The position numbers and the translations under genes are program-made. From positions 1-64,000 of the forward strand of contig SLKA01000062.1 of NCBI GenBank assembly GCA_007134845.1: a stretch of 64,000 nucleotides of DNA, given 5' to 3'. Position 1 is the first letter of the stretch. Every line of letters starts with the position of its first letter. Below, piece by piece: positions 9,111 through 18,737 of this stretch. Below the pieces are notes generated by a model. That model was not told the origin of the DNA. It saw only the letters and a list, made by a program, of their open reading frames with translations, and ran no database searches. Origin of the DNA: Balneolales bacterium (lineage in GTDB: Bacteria; Bacteroidota; Rhodothermia; Balneolales; Natronogracilivirgulaceae).

Positions 9111-10526
9111 CTATATTTTCAACCATTCCGTGTGGAAAAATCCTTCCTTGTCGATGCGCTCATATGTATGCGCACCGAAATAATCGCGCTGTGCCTGCAG
9201 CAGATTGGCTCCCAGCCGTGCCGAGCGATAGGAATCGTAGTAGTTCAGTGCCGAACTGAATGCAGGGATGGGAATTCCCAGTTTCGAGGCTGTTGAGACC
9301 ACTTCTCTCCATGGCATCTGTGCTTTCTGAATGGATTTGCTGAAATACGGATCCAGTAATAGATTTTTAAGATCGGGATTCTTGTCATAGGCATCCTTGA
9401 TATGCTGCAGAAAATGTGCACGGATGATACAGCCTCCTCTCCAGATCATGGAAATTTCACCCAGACTCAGGTCCCATCCATACTCATCGCTTGCTGTTTG
9501 CATCAACGCAAAACCCTGAGCGTATGAGCAGATTTTAGAGGCATATAGCGCATCGCGAATAGCATTTTTAAACGCTTCTGCATCACCGTCGAATGGCTTG
9601 GTATCCGGACCTGCGAGTAATTTCGAAGCTTCAACGCGCTCCTGCTTCAACGAGGAGATGATTCTTGCAAAAACGGCCTCGGCTATCGTTGGAGTGGAGA
9701 CACCCGTGTCAAGTGCCGCTCTCACCGTCCATTTGCCGGTTCCTTTTTGTCCGGCGGTATCCATTATCACATCCACAAGCGGTTTGCCGGTTTCTGAATC
9801 AGTTTTTCCAAGAATATCGGCAGTGATTTCAATCAGATAGGAATCCAGGTCGCCGGAATTCCATTCGGTGAAGGTTTCATGCAGCTGCTGTGCATCCATA
9901 CCCAATACGTTCTTGAGCAGCAGATAGGCTTCAGTAATCAGCTGCATATCACCATACTCAATCCCATTGTGGACCATTTTGACAAAATGGCCGGCACCGG
10001 CCGTACCGATATGCGTGCAGCACGGGTCACCGTTGACCTGAGCAGAGATTTTAGTGAAGATCGGCTCCACCAGATCATATGCTTCTTTCTGTCCGCCAGG
10101 CATGATGGACGGCCCTTTCAGCGCTCCTTCCTCGCCGCCGCTCACACCTGTGCCGATGAACAAAATGCCTTCATTCTCGAGCCATTGCGATCGGCGTTCG
10201 GTATCCTGATAGTCTGAGTTTCCACCGTCGATAATCAAATCGCCCTCATCCAGGAGCGGAAGCAGAGATTCAATCGTCTTGTCAACCGGCTCACCGGCCT
10301 TGACCATCAGCATGATTTTTCGCGGGCTTTCAATCGCATTGACGAAATCCTCAAGCGTATACGCCGGATGAATATTCTTGCCTTTTGCCTTGTTTTCAGC
10401 AAAGGCTTTGGTTTTCTCTGCCGAACGATTATATACCGCAACGGAGAACCCCTTGGATTCCATATTCATTACAAGGTTTTCGCCCATTACAGCCAGTCCA
10501 ATCAGACCAATATCATTTTTTTTCAT
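9111..10526 (-). CDS. gnd: 6-phosphogluconate dehydrogenase (decarboxylating)
   Basis: This 471-residue protein matches the usual length of the long Gnd class. The N-terminal NAD(P) fold has [12 protein letters not shown] (residues 10-21). The catalytic block [19 protein letters not shown] carries the active lysine and the substrate-binding residues, and the C-terminal helical domain includes [13 protein letters not shown]. It oxidises 6-phosphogluconate to ribulose 5-phosphate, CO2 and NAD(P)H. An AGGA lies 6 bp before the ATG. Zwf and Pgl, its usual suppliers, are not nearby; its neighbours are uronate genes. This suggests it receives 6-phosphogluconate derived from uronates (inference). 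Confidence 0.96.
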   Translation of the reverse strand: MKKNDIGLIGLAVMGENLVMNMESKGFSVAVYNRSAEKTKAFAENKAKGKNIHPAYTLEDFVNAIESPRKIMLMVKAGEPVDKTIESLLPLLDEGDLIIDGGNSDYQDTERRSQWLENEGILFIGTGVSGGEEGALKGPSIMPGGQKEAYDLVEPIFTKISAQVNGDPCCTHIGTAGAGHFVKMVHNGIEYGDMQLITEAYLLLKNVLGMDAQQLHETFTEWNSGDLDSYLIEITADILGKTDSETGKPLVDVIMDTAGQKGTGKWTVRAALDTGVSTPTIAEAVFARIISSLKQERVEASKLLAGPDTKPFDGDAEAFKNAIRDALYASKICSYAQGFALMQTASDEYGWDLSLGEISMIWRGGCIIRAHFLQHIKDAYDKNPDLKNLLLDPYFSKSIQKAQMPWREVVSTASKLGIPIPAFSSALNYYDSYRSARLGANLLQAQRDYFGAHTYERIDKEGFFHTEWLKI

Positions 10527-10636
10527 AGTCCTATGTATTTTTTTGTTGATTTTCAGATTCAGTCAATCCGCATGGTTTCCAGTAGCATTGCAGACCTTCG
10601 GATTGATTTTATTTTGTATAAATGGTAACAAGTGCT

Positions 10637-11890
10637 TCACAGCACCGGAGCTTCTTCTTTCAAGCGATAAAGTATTTCGCCGGCTTTGGGCACATAAAGT
10701 ATTCCCTCTTCTTCACGATTCCTGAATGCATCAATATCAATGGATGCCGGGTCCATATAGCCCAGATTTATCTTCTTGCATCGCTCCTCGGGAATAGATG
10801 TGGCCAGCACCACATCGACATTCGGTGTCTCCACTCCGTTTTCGTAGGTTCCACTGCCCTTGACATGCGTTGAGTGTGCAAGCACTCCTCTCGGTATATG
10901 CCCGAACCGCTCCATCTGCTTCAAGAAGTAATCACGTACATGGTATCCGATTTCGTCGATATGCTTGCCATGTGTGTAGGATACTTCGGTGATATGAGGG
11001 GCATAAATAATGAGTCTTCCTCCCTTTTCGATCACCGGCTCCAGCTTGTACATGCATTTTCCGGCTGTCCAGACATCTTCATACATCGGAGGCGCCACCG
11101 AGAGCACATCCTTGAAGGGATTGTCCACATACCTGATGTGCTCCTGTGACGACAGATCCGCAGCACGGTCCCATGCATCCTCGGGACTTCCGACAAATAT
11201 GCCTTTCACTCCCTGACCCTTGACCACCATGCTGAAACAGGTTTTGGGCAAATCAACTTTCGACGCCGCCAGATCCACCACCTCACGAATCGGGGTGTAT
11301 TTTGTTCCGATGACCTCACGATTGGTGATTACGGCTCCAAGCCAGTGAAAAAAGTTCAGTATCTCCGGTCCGGATATCCCGGGGAAAAAGTACTTGTTGC
11401 CCCCGGAGAATCCGACAACTTCGTGCGGAAAAGTGGGTGCCAGAACCATCAGATGGTCATAATCATAAATGAGCTTGTTTATATGCACCGGCACATCTTC
11501 CCCGAACAGTCCACCTGAAATCTTTTCAACTTCGGCTTTACGGATCCATCCAATCTCCCTGAGCTGACCAGGATCATCCCAGCGATGGTTATACACCTGA
11601 TAACGCGGGATATCGCTGCCGGCACGACCCAGCATCCGGTCAATCGCCTCATCAGACATGGGTTGATGGGTTCCAAGTGCAATCAGGTAGCTGAGTTCTC
11701 CGGCTCTTTTGCCCAGATATTCATGCATCATCTTGTAAAAGATGTGAAGGGGCATGGTGCGGGTGCTGTCGGGGATGATGACCAGCACCTTTTTCCCATC
11801 CACATCCATATCTGCAAGAGCATCAGCCAAAAAATCGCTGAGCTCCTCTTCTGACAGATTATCCTGCCGGGAAATTTTTTCTTTCACCAT
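10637..11890 (-). CDS. LarA-family nickel-pincer racemase/epimerase
   Basis: This 417-residue protein has the two-domain LarA fold (older name DUF2088). The sequence HEVVGFSGGNK places His156 and Lys166 ten residues apart, with His182 sixteen further on. This is the spacing of His174, Lys184 and His200 in lactate racemase, where the lysine tethers the nickel-pincer nucleotide; NHRWDD around 101-106 may supply the proton-transfer histidine. LarA-type enzymes invert 2-hydroxy acids by hydride transfer. The position between gnd and uxaC points to a sugar acid rather than lactate: D-mannonate and D-gluconate differ only at C2. The cofactor genes larB, larC and larE are not in the window. Substrate assignment is inference; family membership is firm. 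Confidence 0.88.
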   Translation of the reverse strand: MVKEKISRQDNLSEEELSDFLADALADMDVDGKKVLVIIPDSTRTMPLHIFYKMMHEYLGKRAGELSYLIALGTHQPMSDEAIDRMLGRAGSDIPRYQVYNHRWDDPGQLREIGWIRKAEVEKISGGLFGEDVPVHINKLIYDYDHLMVLAPTFPHEVVGFSGGNKYFFPGISGPEILNFFHWLGAVITNREVIGTKYTPIREVVDLAASKVDLPKTCFSMVVKGQGVKGIFVGSPEDAWDRAADLSSQEHIRYVDNPFKDVLSVAPPMYEDVWTAGKCMYKLEPVIEKGGRLIIYAPHITEVSYTHGKHIDEIGYHVRDYFLKQMERFGHIPRGVLAHSTHVKGSGTYENGVETPNVDVVLATSIPEERCKKINLGYMDPASIDIDAFRNREEEGILYVPKAGEILYRLKEEAPVL

Positions 11891-11936
11891 AGATTGTCAG
11901 CCGTTTCCGGTATTTTGAAATGTATGTGTGTGTGAT

Positions 11937-12833
11937 TTATTTCCAAGGTGGCGTTTCCGGAAGATGATCCAGGAATTCTGAAATCAGCTTCTCTTCATAG
12001 CTTCCGGCAAAATCGCCGCGAATAAACACATCGGCGGCTTCCTCGTAAAAACGTTGCCAGGACACATCCTCCTCTCCCGGCATGATCGGATAGAACAAGG
12101 CATTGTTATCCTTGGCCGCCTTCATATCACCCGGGGCATCACCGATCATAAGCACGCGTCCTTCTTTGTACTTGTTTCCTGCAGCCAATGCCAGGTGTTC
12201 CTTTTTGGAACCCATTTCCTGGCCGGCAATGACGCGTACAAAATGATCGATTTTACTTTCACTCCACTCCTTGTTTAAAGCATTTCCCGGTGTCGCCGAG
12301 ACCACCAGCATATCGGCGGTGTCCTGCAGCTTTTCAAGGCTATCCCGCACGTAGGGGAACGGGGGGATCCCGTTAACGATGTCATCAACCGTGCGGTTTA
12401 CCGCATGGCTCCACTCTCGCGCCCGGGCCAGCTCCTCGGTTTCCCCTTTTTCAGCAATGTATTCGTCAAGCGATGGATTGCTCAAGGGTCTGCCCGAATC
12501 GATAAACGCACGCACCTCCGCCAATTCCGGAATCGAAGCTTGTCGTTTCTGCACATCTTTCCAGTCGCGAAGAAGATCCAGGCTCATCACCAGAGCAGGA
12601 AAGCGGTTGATCCCGCGCCACCGTGAATACAGGTTGACAAACTCCGCTGTTTCACGGGCAAATTTTGATACGGCCTGCAGATTCCAGTATTTGATGTTAT
12701 TGGGAATAAAACACTCCTTGTGCTTGATTTCCATGGTATCAAATACGCAGCCATCAGAATCTATTCCAATGAAAAAATCTTTTTCCGGTTGAAGCTCTTC
12801 TAATATCTTATTTGGTTTGTTAGTGCTCATCAT
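11937..12833 (-). CDS. HAD-superfamily hydrolase of the uronate locus
   Basis: The enzyme is 298 residues long from the ATG at 12833, which is preceded by AAAGGATG; a GTG at 12866 would add 11 residues but lacks a ribosome-binding site. Motif I is DSDGCVFDT, with the nucleophile/acid Asp pair. Motif II is around VVSATPG, and motifs III/IV are in LMIGDAPGDMKAA. A large insert between motifs I and II forms a helical cap. HAD enzymes with this layout hydrolyse or transfer phosphate on small metabolites. The partners (larA downstream, uxaC 39 bp upstream) point to a sugar acid or its phosphate. The substrate is not recognisable. A 6-phosphogluconate or 2-keto-acid phosphatase role is possible. 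Confidence 0.8.
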   Translation of the reverse strand: MMSTNKPNKILEELQPEKDFFIGIDSDGCVFDTMEIKHKECFIPNNIKYWNLQAVSKFARETAEFVNLYSRWRGINRFPALVMSLDLLRDWKDVQKRQASIPELAEVRAFIDSGRPLSNPSLDEYIAEKGETEELARAREWSHAVNRTVDDIVNGIPPFPYVRDSLEKLQDTADMLVVSATPGNALNKEWSESKIDHFVRVIAGQEMGSKKEHLALAAGNKYKEGRVLMIGDAPGDMKAAKDNNALFYPIMPGEEDVSWQRFYEEAADVFIRGDFAGSYEEKLISEFLDHLPETPPWK

Positions 12834-12872
12834 ATCATCCTTTACTTGTTGGTCGGCAGTAATCACTGCCCA

Positions 12873-14321
12873 TTATGAATTATTCAAATGAATGTTTGCG
12901 GCCATCGGCAGCCGGGAGTATGAAAAATACCGAATGGCATTGCTATAACAGAGTTTTTCGATCAGATTACCCAGCATGCTGTCGTCATCTGGAATGATTC
13001 CAAGTTCTGCATCCGATCCGAGCATGTTGCAGAGTATCCTGCGGAAATATTCGTGTCTGGGGAAGGAAAGAAAACTTCGTGAATCAGTGACCATGCCAAT
13101 AAACTGACTCAATAAGCTTATGTTGGAGAGCGTCTGAAGCTGAGCCTCCATTCCTTCTTTCTGATCGTGGAACCACCAACCCGGACCATGCTGAATTTTA
13201 CCGGGAATACCGTCACCCATAAACGTTCCGATAAGTGAAGCAAGCACTTCGTTATCCGATGAATTCAGGTTATACAGAATCGTTCTGGGAAGCTGATTGT
13301 TCTGCTCCAGTCGATCCAGAAACCGGACAAGTGGCTTGGCAATCTGTGCGTCACCGATGGAGTCAAATCCCGTATCCGGGCCCAATTGCCTGAACATTCT
13401 GGTATTGTTGCTTCTAAGTGCACCAATGTGCATCTGAAATGCCCATCCCTTCTCAAAATCCATCACGGCAAATTCATGCATCAGAGCCGATTTGAATTTC
13501 AAATCATCGTTGGGATCCGGTTTTTTCCCTGTGAGCACGTCACTGAAAATCCGCTCAAGATCATCCTGCAAATAATCAGCGGAATAAGGCTCTTCAATGC
13601 CATGATCCGAGGCACGGCAACCCATCTTGTCAAAGTGATCATGACGCTGCTTCAGCGCTTCCAGAAACGTGGAAAAACCTGTAATACTGATTCCGGAAAC
13701 CGATTCAAGCTTCTTGACATACTTCACGAAACTTGCCGGATCTTCGATCTTCATGGCATTATCCGGTCGAAACGTAGGAAACATCACAAAATCGTTAAAA
13801 TCCTCACCGGCCAGCTTCCGGTGCTCCTCAAGCGTATCGACAGCATCGTCAGTGGAACATATGACATGCACATTCATTTTGCCAAGCAGACTCCGGGGCG
13901 AAAATTCCGGCAATTGAAGCATTTCGTTGGTTTTCTCCCATATTTTCGGCGCCGTATCCTCATTCAGCTGCTCATCTATATCAAAATATCTTTTCAGTTC
14001 AAGATGCGTCCAATGATAAAGCGGGTTTTTCAGGGTTTGCGGGACTGTTTTCGCCCATGCCAGAAACTTGTCCCGGTCCGGCACATCCTTGCCAGTGATC
14101 ATCTGCTCGGGAATACCGGCAGTGCGCATCGCCCGCCATTTATAATGATCGCCTTTAAGCCAGACATCGGTGATATTGGCGTAATTGGAATCCGCCAGTG
14201 TTTCGCCTGGAGGAAGGTGGTTGTGGTAGTCTACAATAGGAAGAGATGCAGCATGCTCATGATACAGCCTTCTCGCCGTATCTGACTGCAGTAAAAAGTC
14301 CTCGTGAATAAATGATTTCAT
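12873..14321 (-). CDS. uxaC: Glucuronate/galacturonate isomerase
   Basis: This is a 482-residue UxaC. The start at 14321 is chosen because the protein then begins MKSFIHEDFLL like other UxaC proteins, and AAGGATC precedes it; an upstream in-frame extension to 14441 runs through the SDR pseudogene and is not real. VDYHNHLPP (around residue 30) gives the first metal-type HxH of this amidohydrolase-fold enzyme, and the C-terminal half has the typical DSRSFLSFPRHEYFRR block. It isomerises D-glucuronate to D-fructuronate and D-galacturonate to D-tagaturonate in the cytoplasm. It is the entry enzyme of the locus, and UxaE and the SDR next to it take the products on. Confidence 0.96.
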   Translation of the reverse strand: MKSFIHEDFLLQSDTARRLYHEHAASLPIVDYHNHLPPGETLADSNYANITDVWLKGDHYKWRAMRTAGIPEQMITGKDVPDRDKFLAWAKTVPQTLKNPLYHWTHLELKRYFDIDEQLNEDTAPKIWEKTNEMLQLPEFSPRSLLGKMNVHVICSTDDAVDTLEEHRKLAGEDFNDFVMFPTFRPDNAMKIEDPASFVKYVKKLESVSGISITGFSTFLEALKQRHDHFDKMGCRASDHGIEEPYSADYLQDDLERIFSDVLTGKKPDPNDDLKFKSALMHEFAVMDFEKGWAFQMHIGALRSNNTRMFRQLGPDTGFDSIGDAQIAKPLVRFLDRLEQNNQLPRTILYNLNSSDNEVLASLIGTFMGDGIPGKIQHGPGWWFHDQKEGMEAQLQTLSNISLLSQFIGMVTDSRSFLSFPRHEYFRRILCNMLGSDAELGIIPDDDSMLGNLIEKLCYSNAIRYFSYSRLPMAANIHLNNS

Positions 14322-14341
14322 ATTCGATCCTTGCTTATTCA

Positions 14342-14538
14342 TTAAATAGACATTGATGTGAAGCCACCATCCACCGAAATCATAGCACCCATAACAAAAG
14401 ATGATGCCCTGTCCGAAGCCAGCCATAGCGCGGCACCGCACAATTCATCCGGGTCACCGTAGCGCTGAATGGCCGAGTGCCGCCGACAATTGAGGCGACT
14501 TTATCTTCAAGGCTGAACAGGTCATGCAAATTGCTCAT
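14342..14538 (-). pseudogene. SDR oxidoreductase with a large internal deletion
   Basis: A start at 14538 reads MSNLHDLFSLEDKVASIVGG, the N-terminal nucleotide-binding end of a short-chain dehydrogenase. After about 20 codons the match jumps to another frame, RYGDPDELCGAALWLASD and MGAMISVDGGF, the normal C-terminal end, closing with TAA at 14342-14344. About 200 residues, including the Ser-Tyr-Lys catalytic set, are missing and the junction is out of frame. The C-terminus resembles gluconate 5-dehydrogenase or mannonate-oxidoreductase-type SDRs. It is distinct in sequence from the intact SDR next door, so it is a lost paralogue rather than a partial copy of that gene. Confidence 0.8.
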
Positions 14539-14683
14539 AGTACCGGGTATGGAATGAATTTTTTGCGTATTTCTATGGATGCTTCATGGCTTTAGATGTA
14601 TCGACGCCTGCCTTGCAAGCATGTTCTATTACCTAAGACGCAGAATTTGCCTTTTGACAGGATAGACACTTTAAAATTGATGA

Positions 14684-15511
14684 TCAGACTCCGCTGAAAG
14701 CTGAGAACCCACCGTCTACAGGCACCACGATGCCATGGACAAACTGTGAAGCCGGTGCCGTCAGCCACATGATTGTGGAAACCAAATCTTTCGGATCCCC
14801 AAAACGCGCAGCCGGAGTGTGATCTATGATAGTCTGCCCCCGATCCGTGAGACTGCCATCGCTTTCATTGGTCAGCAGAAACCGGTTTTGATCCGTCAGC
14901 AGAAAACCGGGAGCAATGGCATTCACTCTGATATTCGTAGAGTAGTTATGCGCCATATGTACGGCCAGCCACTGGGTGAAGTTGCTTACCGCCGCTTTTG
15001 CCGCTGAATAGGCCGGGATTCTGGTCAGTGGAGTGAACGCATTCATAGATGAAATGTTGATGATGTTCCCACTTTTCTGTTCTGCGAAATACTTGCCAAA
15101 AACCTGGCATGGAATAAAAGTCCCCATGAAATTGAGGTCGAAAACCCATTTGATCGCATCTTCAGGGAGATCAAAAAATGGCTTGTCAGGACTGGTTGTC
15201 GCGGTGGGTTTGTTTCCTCCGGCTCCATTGATCAGGATGTCAATACGTCCAAAACGTTCAACGGTTTTCTTTGCAGCCTCCTCGATATTTGCTTTATCCA
15301 TCACATCGGTTTTGATGGCAAGGTGTTCGATTCCCTTTTTTTTCAGCTCTTCGGAAACCACGGCCATCCCTTTTTCGCCAATATCCAGCAGAACAATTTT
15401 TGCTCCGGATTCACCCAGTGCATATGCCATTTCGGCACAAAGTACACCGGCTCCGCCGGTAATGACAGCTACTTTTCCGCTGACATCAAAGTCTTTTGTA
15501 ATTCTCATCAT
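14684..15511 (-). CDS. uxuB: SDR-type D-mannonate oxidoreductase (fructuronate reductase)
   Basis: The 275-residue short-chain dehydrogenase has ITGGAGVL (the TGxxxGxG-like cofactor site near residue 18), NGAGGNKPTATT, ISSMNAFTPL with the catalytic Ser, and YSAAK with the catalytic Tyr and Lys. It ends VPVDGGFSAFSGV. The NAFTPLTRIPAYS segment and this C-terminus match the SDR form of mannonate oxidoreductase found in Bacillus (YjmF) and Bacteroidota, which is unrelated to the long-chain E. coli UxuB. It reduces D-fructuronate to D-mannonate with NAD(P)H. A GAGGGA directly precedes the ATGATG start. Position between uxaE and uxaC supports this role over KduD-type activity, the main alternative. 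Confidence 0.87.
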   Translation of the reverse strand: MMRITKDFDVSGKVAVITGGAGVLCAEMAYALGESGAKIVLLDIGEKGMAVVSEELKKKGIEHLAIKTDVMDKANIEEAAKKTVERFGRIDILINGAGGNKPTATTSPDKPFFDLPEDAIKWVFDLNFMGTFIPCQVFGKYFAEQKSGNIINISSMNAFTPLTRIPAYSAAKAAVSNFTQWLAVHMAHNYSTNIRVNAIAPGFLLTDQNRFLLTNESDGSLTDRGQTIIDHTPAARFGDPKDLVSTIMWLTAPASQFVHGIVVPVDGGFSAFSGV

Positions 15512-15607
15512 TCCCTCATTTTTTAATGCTCATTGCGAATTCACCAGACGGAATCAGCTTATCATGAGCTCCTTAATTCATTTTTTCAATTAGTCCTTTA
15601 CAGCCTG

Positions 15608-17155
15608 TCATTGAAATAACACCGTTTTTTCAAACGGCCGGATGTGTTTCCTGAAATGCCGGTAGAGACAGTCTTCGTAAATTGTTTCATTCTCTGTCAA
15701 AACAGACATGATGCGATCACGGAACAGAAGTTCACCATCTGCTCTCCTTTCCGTTAACACCGATCCGAAAGTCACATGGAATACCTGCCGCGCATGATCA
15801 TTATCAAGAAGTCCAGGCATCTCCTCATTGGAATAACTGTCGGGATCAGACAGTTGCTCCGGATCAGCCGAGATATGATAGGTTTTGCGATCGGTATCAA
15901 AACGCTCCAGTGAAAATGTGTAAATTTCACGAAAGAGACCGGGATCCGCAAGCGCAACAGCGCGTAATGCTTCGAGGTAGCTGGTACCCGCTGTTTTTAC
16001 GTGCACGGTACCCACACCAAGACTTCCAATCGCTTCATACACCTCGAATTTATCACTGCCCGAGTGAACACTTAATTTGTATGCACCATAGGCGGCTGCA
16101 ATAGCCTGATGGAGCAGGTACTCACTGCGGAATTCCGAGATATCCCCTTTGAAATCAACCCCCTTCTCAAAGTCACCGCAAAACCTTGGCGCCAGGCTGA
16201 CCAGCTTCACATCCAGACGCTTCAACTCAGAAGCAATCACCAGGTGCTCCTCGGGTGTGGTAGGATGAGGTGTCTCGTCTACCGACAATTCAACCTCGGA
16301 ATCAGCATCCGGATAAGTTTTTTTAAGATAGCGATACATTTCCAGTGTGTGAAGAATGACCCGTCCATATTTCACAGCCGCCTGCAGTATGGCGGAACGG
16401 GAAGGTTGCAGCGTGACATCATTATCCAGTGAAAATGTTACATTTTCATACCGCTTCAAAAAAGCGTCGTGATCGTCACTGAGCTTATCCCACGGAAGTT
16501 CTGAAAAAGCTTGCTGAAGGGAAGGTTCGTCCATGTCAACTACGCGATTATCAACATAATCGCTCGGATCAATGGTATACATGGTGAACCCGGCATCCAT
16601 CATGCGATCAATATCAGCAAATGTTTTCAGATGATCCGCATCGGCACCGAATCTGCCGGTGTAACCTGCCTGCAGAACCGCCCATGTTGCCGCATCCATC
16701 ACTTCCAGTGCGGTCCGGCCGGTTCGGTCCAGCTCTCTGATAGATTGCTGGGCCAGTATCGGAAGAAATGATGATGATTCAAGAGATCGGAGATGAGCAG
16801 CCCCCGCATTGCCAAGCCGATCACCAAATCCAAAAGAATTCCGGTTGCCGAGGGTGGTCGGATTCGTATGGGGCAGTGCGGACCGCAATGCCGATGCATT
16901 GACCGGAGTGAGATCGCACAGCAGATTGCTGTTGCCCCCATGATCCATCTCATCACCTTCAAAACCGACAGGCAGAAACTTCCTGTCTGTGGCTGTAATC
17001 AACAATTTTTTCTCAGCATCCTTTTTCAGGATGTGGTAGTTGCACTGATTTTTACTGGTAACTTGAGAGACAATACGATAATCCTGCATAGCCTGCGGCA
17101 GGATATCAGAAGAAATTGTCGATGCTTCTGATCTTTGTTGTGTTGATTTATTCAT
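15608..17155 (-). CDS. uxaE: Tagaturonate/fructuronate epimerase
   Basis: The 515-residue UxaE-family protein is recognised by the RNSFGFGDRLG block, GYTGRFGADADHLKT, and the KLSVHSGSDKFEVYEAIG segment, all typical of this family of metal-dependent epimerases. It interconverts D-tagaturonate and D-fructuronate, letting the galacturonate branch join the glucuronate branch without the UxaB/UxaA route. The start at 17155 follows GAGG with a 5-nt spacer; an in-frame ATG at 17188 has no such signal and would add 11 residues. It lies between the TRAP genes and the SDR, so import and the first catabolic steps are adjacent. Confidence 0.9.
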   Translation of the reverse strand: MNKSTQQRSEASTISSDILPQAMQDYRIVSQVTSKNQCNYHILKKDAEKKLLITATDRKFLPVGFEGDEMDHGGNSNLLCDLTPVNASALRSALPHTNPTTLGNRNSFGFGDRLGNAGAAHLRSLESSSFLPILAQQSIRELDRTGRTALEVMDAATWAVLQAGYTGRFGADADHLKTFADIDRMMDAGFTMYTIDPSDYVDNRVVDMDEPSLQQAFSELPWDKLSDDHDAFLKRYENVTFSLDNDVTLQPSRSAILQAAVKYGRVILHTLEMYRYLKKTYPDADSEVELSVDETPHPTTPEEHLVIASELKRLDVKLVSLAPRFCGDFEKGVDFKGDISEFRSEYLLHQAIAAAYGAYKLSVHSGSDKFEVYEAIGSLGVGTVHVKTAGTSYLEALRAVALADPGLFREIYTFSLERFDTDRKTYHISADPEQLSDPDSYSNEEMPGLLDNDHARQVFHVTFGSVLTERRADGELLFRDRIMSVLTENETIYEDCLYRHFRKHIRPFEKTVLFQ

Positions 17156-17274
17156 ACTTGCCTCAATGTTATTCATCATTACAGTCATTTACCGCTTTTA
17201 GAGAACGTGAACATCGTGCAAGACTAAAACCGATAAGTGAACTACTGCTTATTTACAGATTTACAATTTTTTAT

Positions 17275-18576
17275 TTATGCAAAGCCGAAAAGCCGCGGAA
17301 GAAACAGGCTCAGCTCTTCAAAGTACGTGACGACCATTAGCGAGAACAGCATGGCCAGGAAAAAAGGCAGTAAAGGCCTCACAACCTGTGCAATAGACAG
17401 GTTGGCCACCCCGCATCCCACAAAGAGCACCGTTCCGACCGGAGGTGTGCATAGTCCCACACTCAGATTCAAAATCATCATGATCCCGAAATGGATGGGA
17501 TCCATTCCCAACTCCACTACAACCGGGAGGAAGATGGGAGTGAAAATCAAAACAGCCGGTGTCATATCCATAAATACACCGACAGCCAGCAGGGTCATAT
17601 TGATAATGATCAGAATCAGAAACGGGTTATCGCTGAGCGTGAGCAGACCGGCAGTAACTATCTGCGGAATATTTTCATAGGACATCACCCAGGACATGCC
17701 CAGTGACGTACCAATAAGCAGGGCTACGATCGCAGTCGTGTTGCAACTGTCAAGTATAGCCTTCGGAAGCTCGGAAAACTTAAGTTCACGATTGATTAAA
17801 CAGGCCAGAATGAAGGCATACAGGACAGCAATGGCGGAGGCTTCTGTTGCCGTGAAAATACCGGCAATGATTCCACCAATAACGATGATGATCATCAGAA
17901 GACTGGGGACGGCGCGACCGAATTTTCGAACCACTTCTCTGATAGGAAGCCTGTCGGAAACCGGATACTTTTTCCGGAATGCATAGTATCCGGCGACTAA
18001 CATAATCATCAGTCCGGTGAAAGCACCCGGAAGATAGCCGGCGAGAAACAGGGCGGCTATGGAGACACCGCCACTGGCCAAAGAATAGACAATCAGGATA
18101 TTGCTTGGTGGAATGAGCAATCCGGTCGTTGAGGAGGTGATATTCACGGCTGCACTGTATCCACGGTCATACCCCTGTTTCTGCATCTGAGGCGTCATAA
18201 ACGTACCAACAGCGGAGGCTGCCGCTACAGCAGAACCTGATATCGAGCCAAAAAGCATTGCAGCAATCACGTTGACATAGGCAAGTCCGCCAGGCAGCAT
18301 GCCGACCAGCGCTTTGGCAAAATCAATGAGCCGCTCTGCGATACCTCCCTTGTTCATGAGCTGACCTGCCAGAATAAAAAAAGGTATGGCCAGCAGGGTA
18401 AAACTGTCCAGCCCGGTGCCCAGTCTTTGTGCGATGGTAGTCGCTGCCGGTGTAAAATCAACACTTACCAGCAGCGTCAGTATGGTGGAGATGCCAATGC
18501 TGAATGCCACAGGAACTCCAATAGCCAAAAGAATGACAAAGGTTATGACCAATACAAGAATCCCGAAAATATCCAT
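17275..18576 (-). CDS. dctM: TRAP transporter large membrane subunit
   Basis: This 433-residue, very hydrophobic protein of about 12 membrane segments is of normal DctM length. Typical blocks are GVPVAFSIG, PFFILAGQLMNKGGIAERL, FGSISGSAVAAASAVG and PPSNILIVYS, with GLCTPPVGT near the C-terminus. It forms the sodium- or proton-driven import channel of a tripartite ATP-independent periplasmic transporter in the inner membrane. With the neighbouring DctQ and DctP it probably imports hexuronates, a substrate inferred from the uxaE and uxaC neighbours. It is separated from dctQ by 161 bp, longer than usual, with no recognisable gene in the gap. Confidence 0.94.
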   Translation of the reverse strand: MDIFGILVLVITFVILLAIGVPVAFSIGISTILTLLVSVDFTPAATTIAQRLGTGLDSFTLLAIPFFILAGQLMNKGGIAERLIDFAKALVGMLPGGLAYVNVIAAMLFGSISGSAVAAASAVGTFMTPQMQKQGYDRGYSAAVNITSSTTGLLIPPSNILIVYSLASGGVSIAALFLAGYLPGAFTGLMIMLVAGYYAFRKKYPVSDRLPIREVVRKFGRAVPSLLMIIIVIGGIIAGIFTATEASAIAVLYAFILACLINRELKFSELPKAILDSCNTTAIVALLIGTSLGMSWVMSYENIPQIVTAGLLTLSDNPFLILIIINMTLLAVGVFMDMTPAVLIFTPIFLPVVVELGMDPIHFGIMMILNLSVGLCTPPVGTVLFVGCGVANLSIAQVVRPLLPFFLAMLFSLMVVTYFEELSLFLPRLFGFA

Positions 18577-18737
18577 AATTCCGTGCCTGATTCAGCCGCA
18601 CGCCATAAAGCATGCGAATGATTGATTTAATAAATGTCCGATTATTTCATTATCGCCGGAATATTCCATCCCATTTTTACCGGCCCAATCACTATTTGAT
18701 ATATTCATTGAGTTTAAAATGTTCATTATCCAGCATA

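Noticed and set aside
13386-14285. 299-codon plus-strand ORF
   Set aside because: It is antisense to uxaC, lacks a recognisable domain and has shadow-like composition.
14322-14441. N-terminal extension of uxaC to 14441
   Set aside because: The extra residues are a frame-shifted reading of the SDR pseudogene. UxaC homologues begin at MKSF-type starts, and AAGGATC precedes the ATG at 14321.
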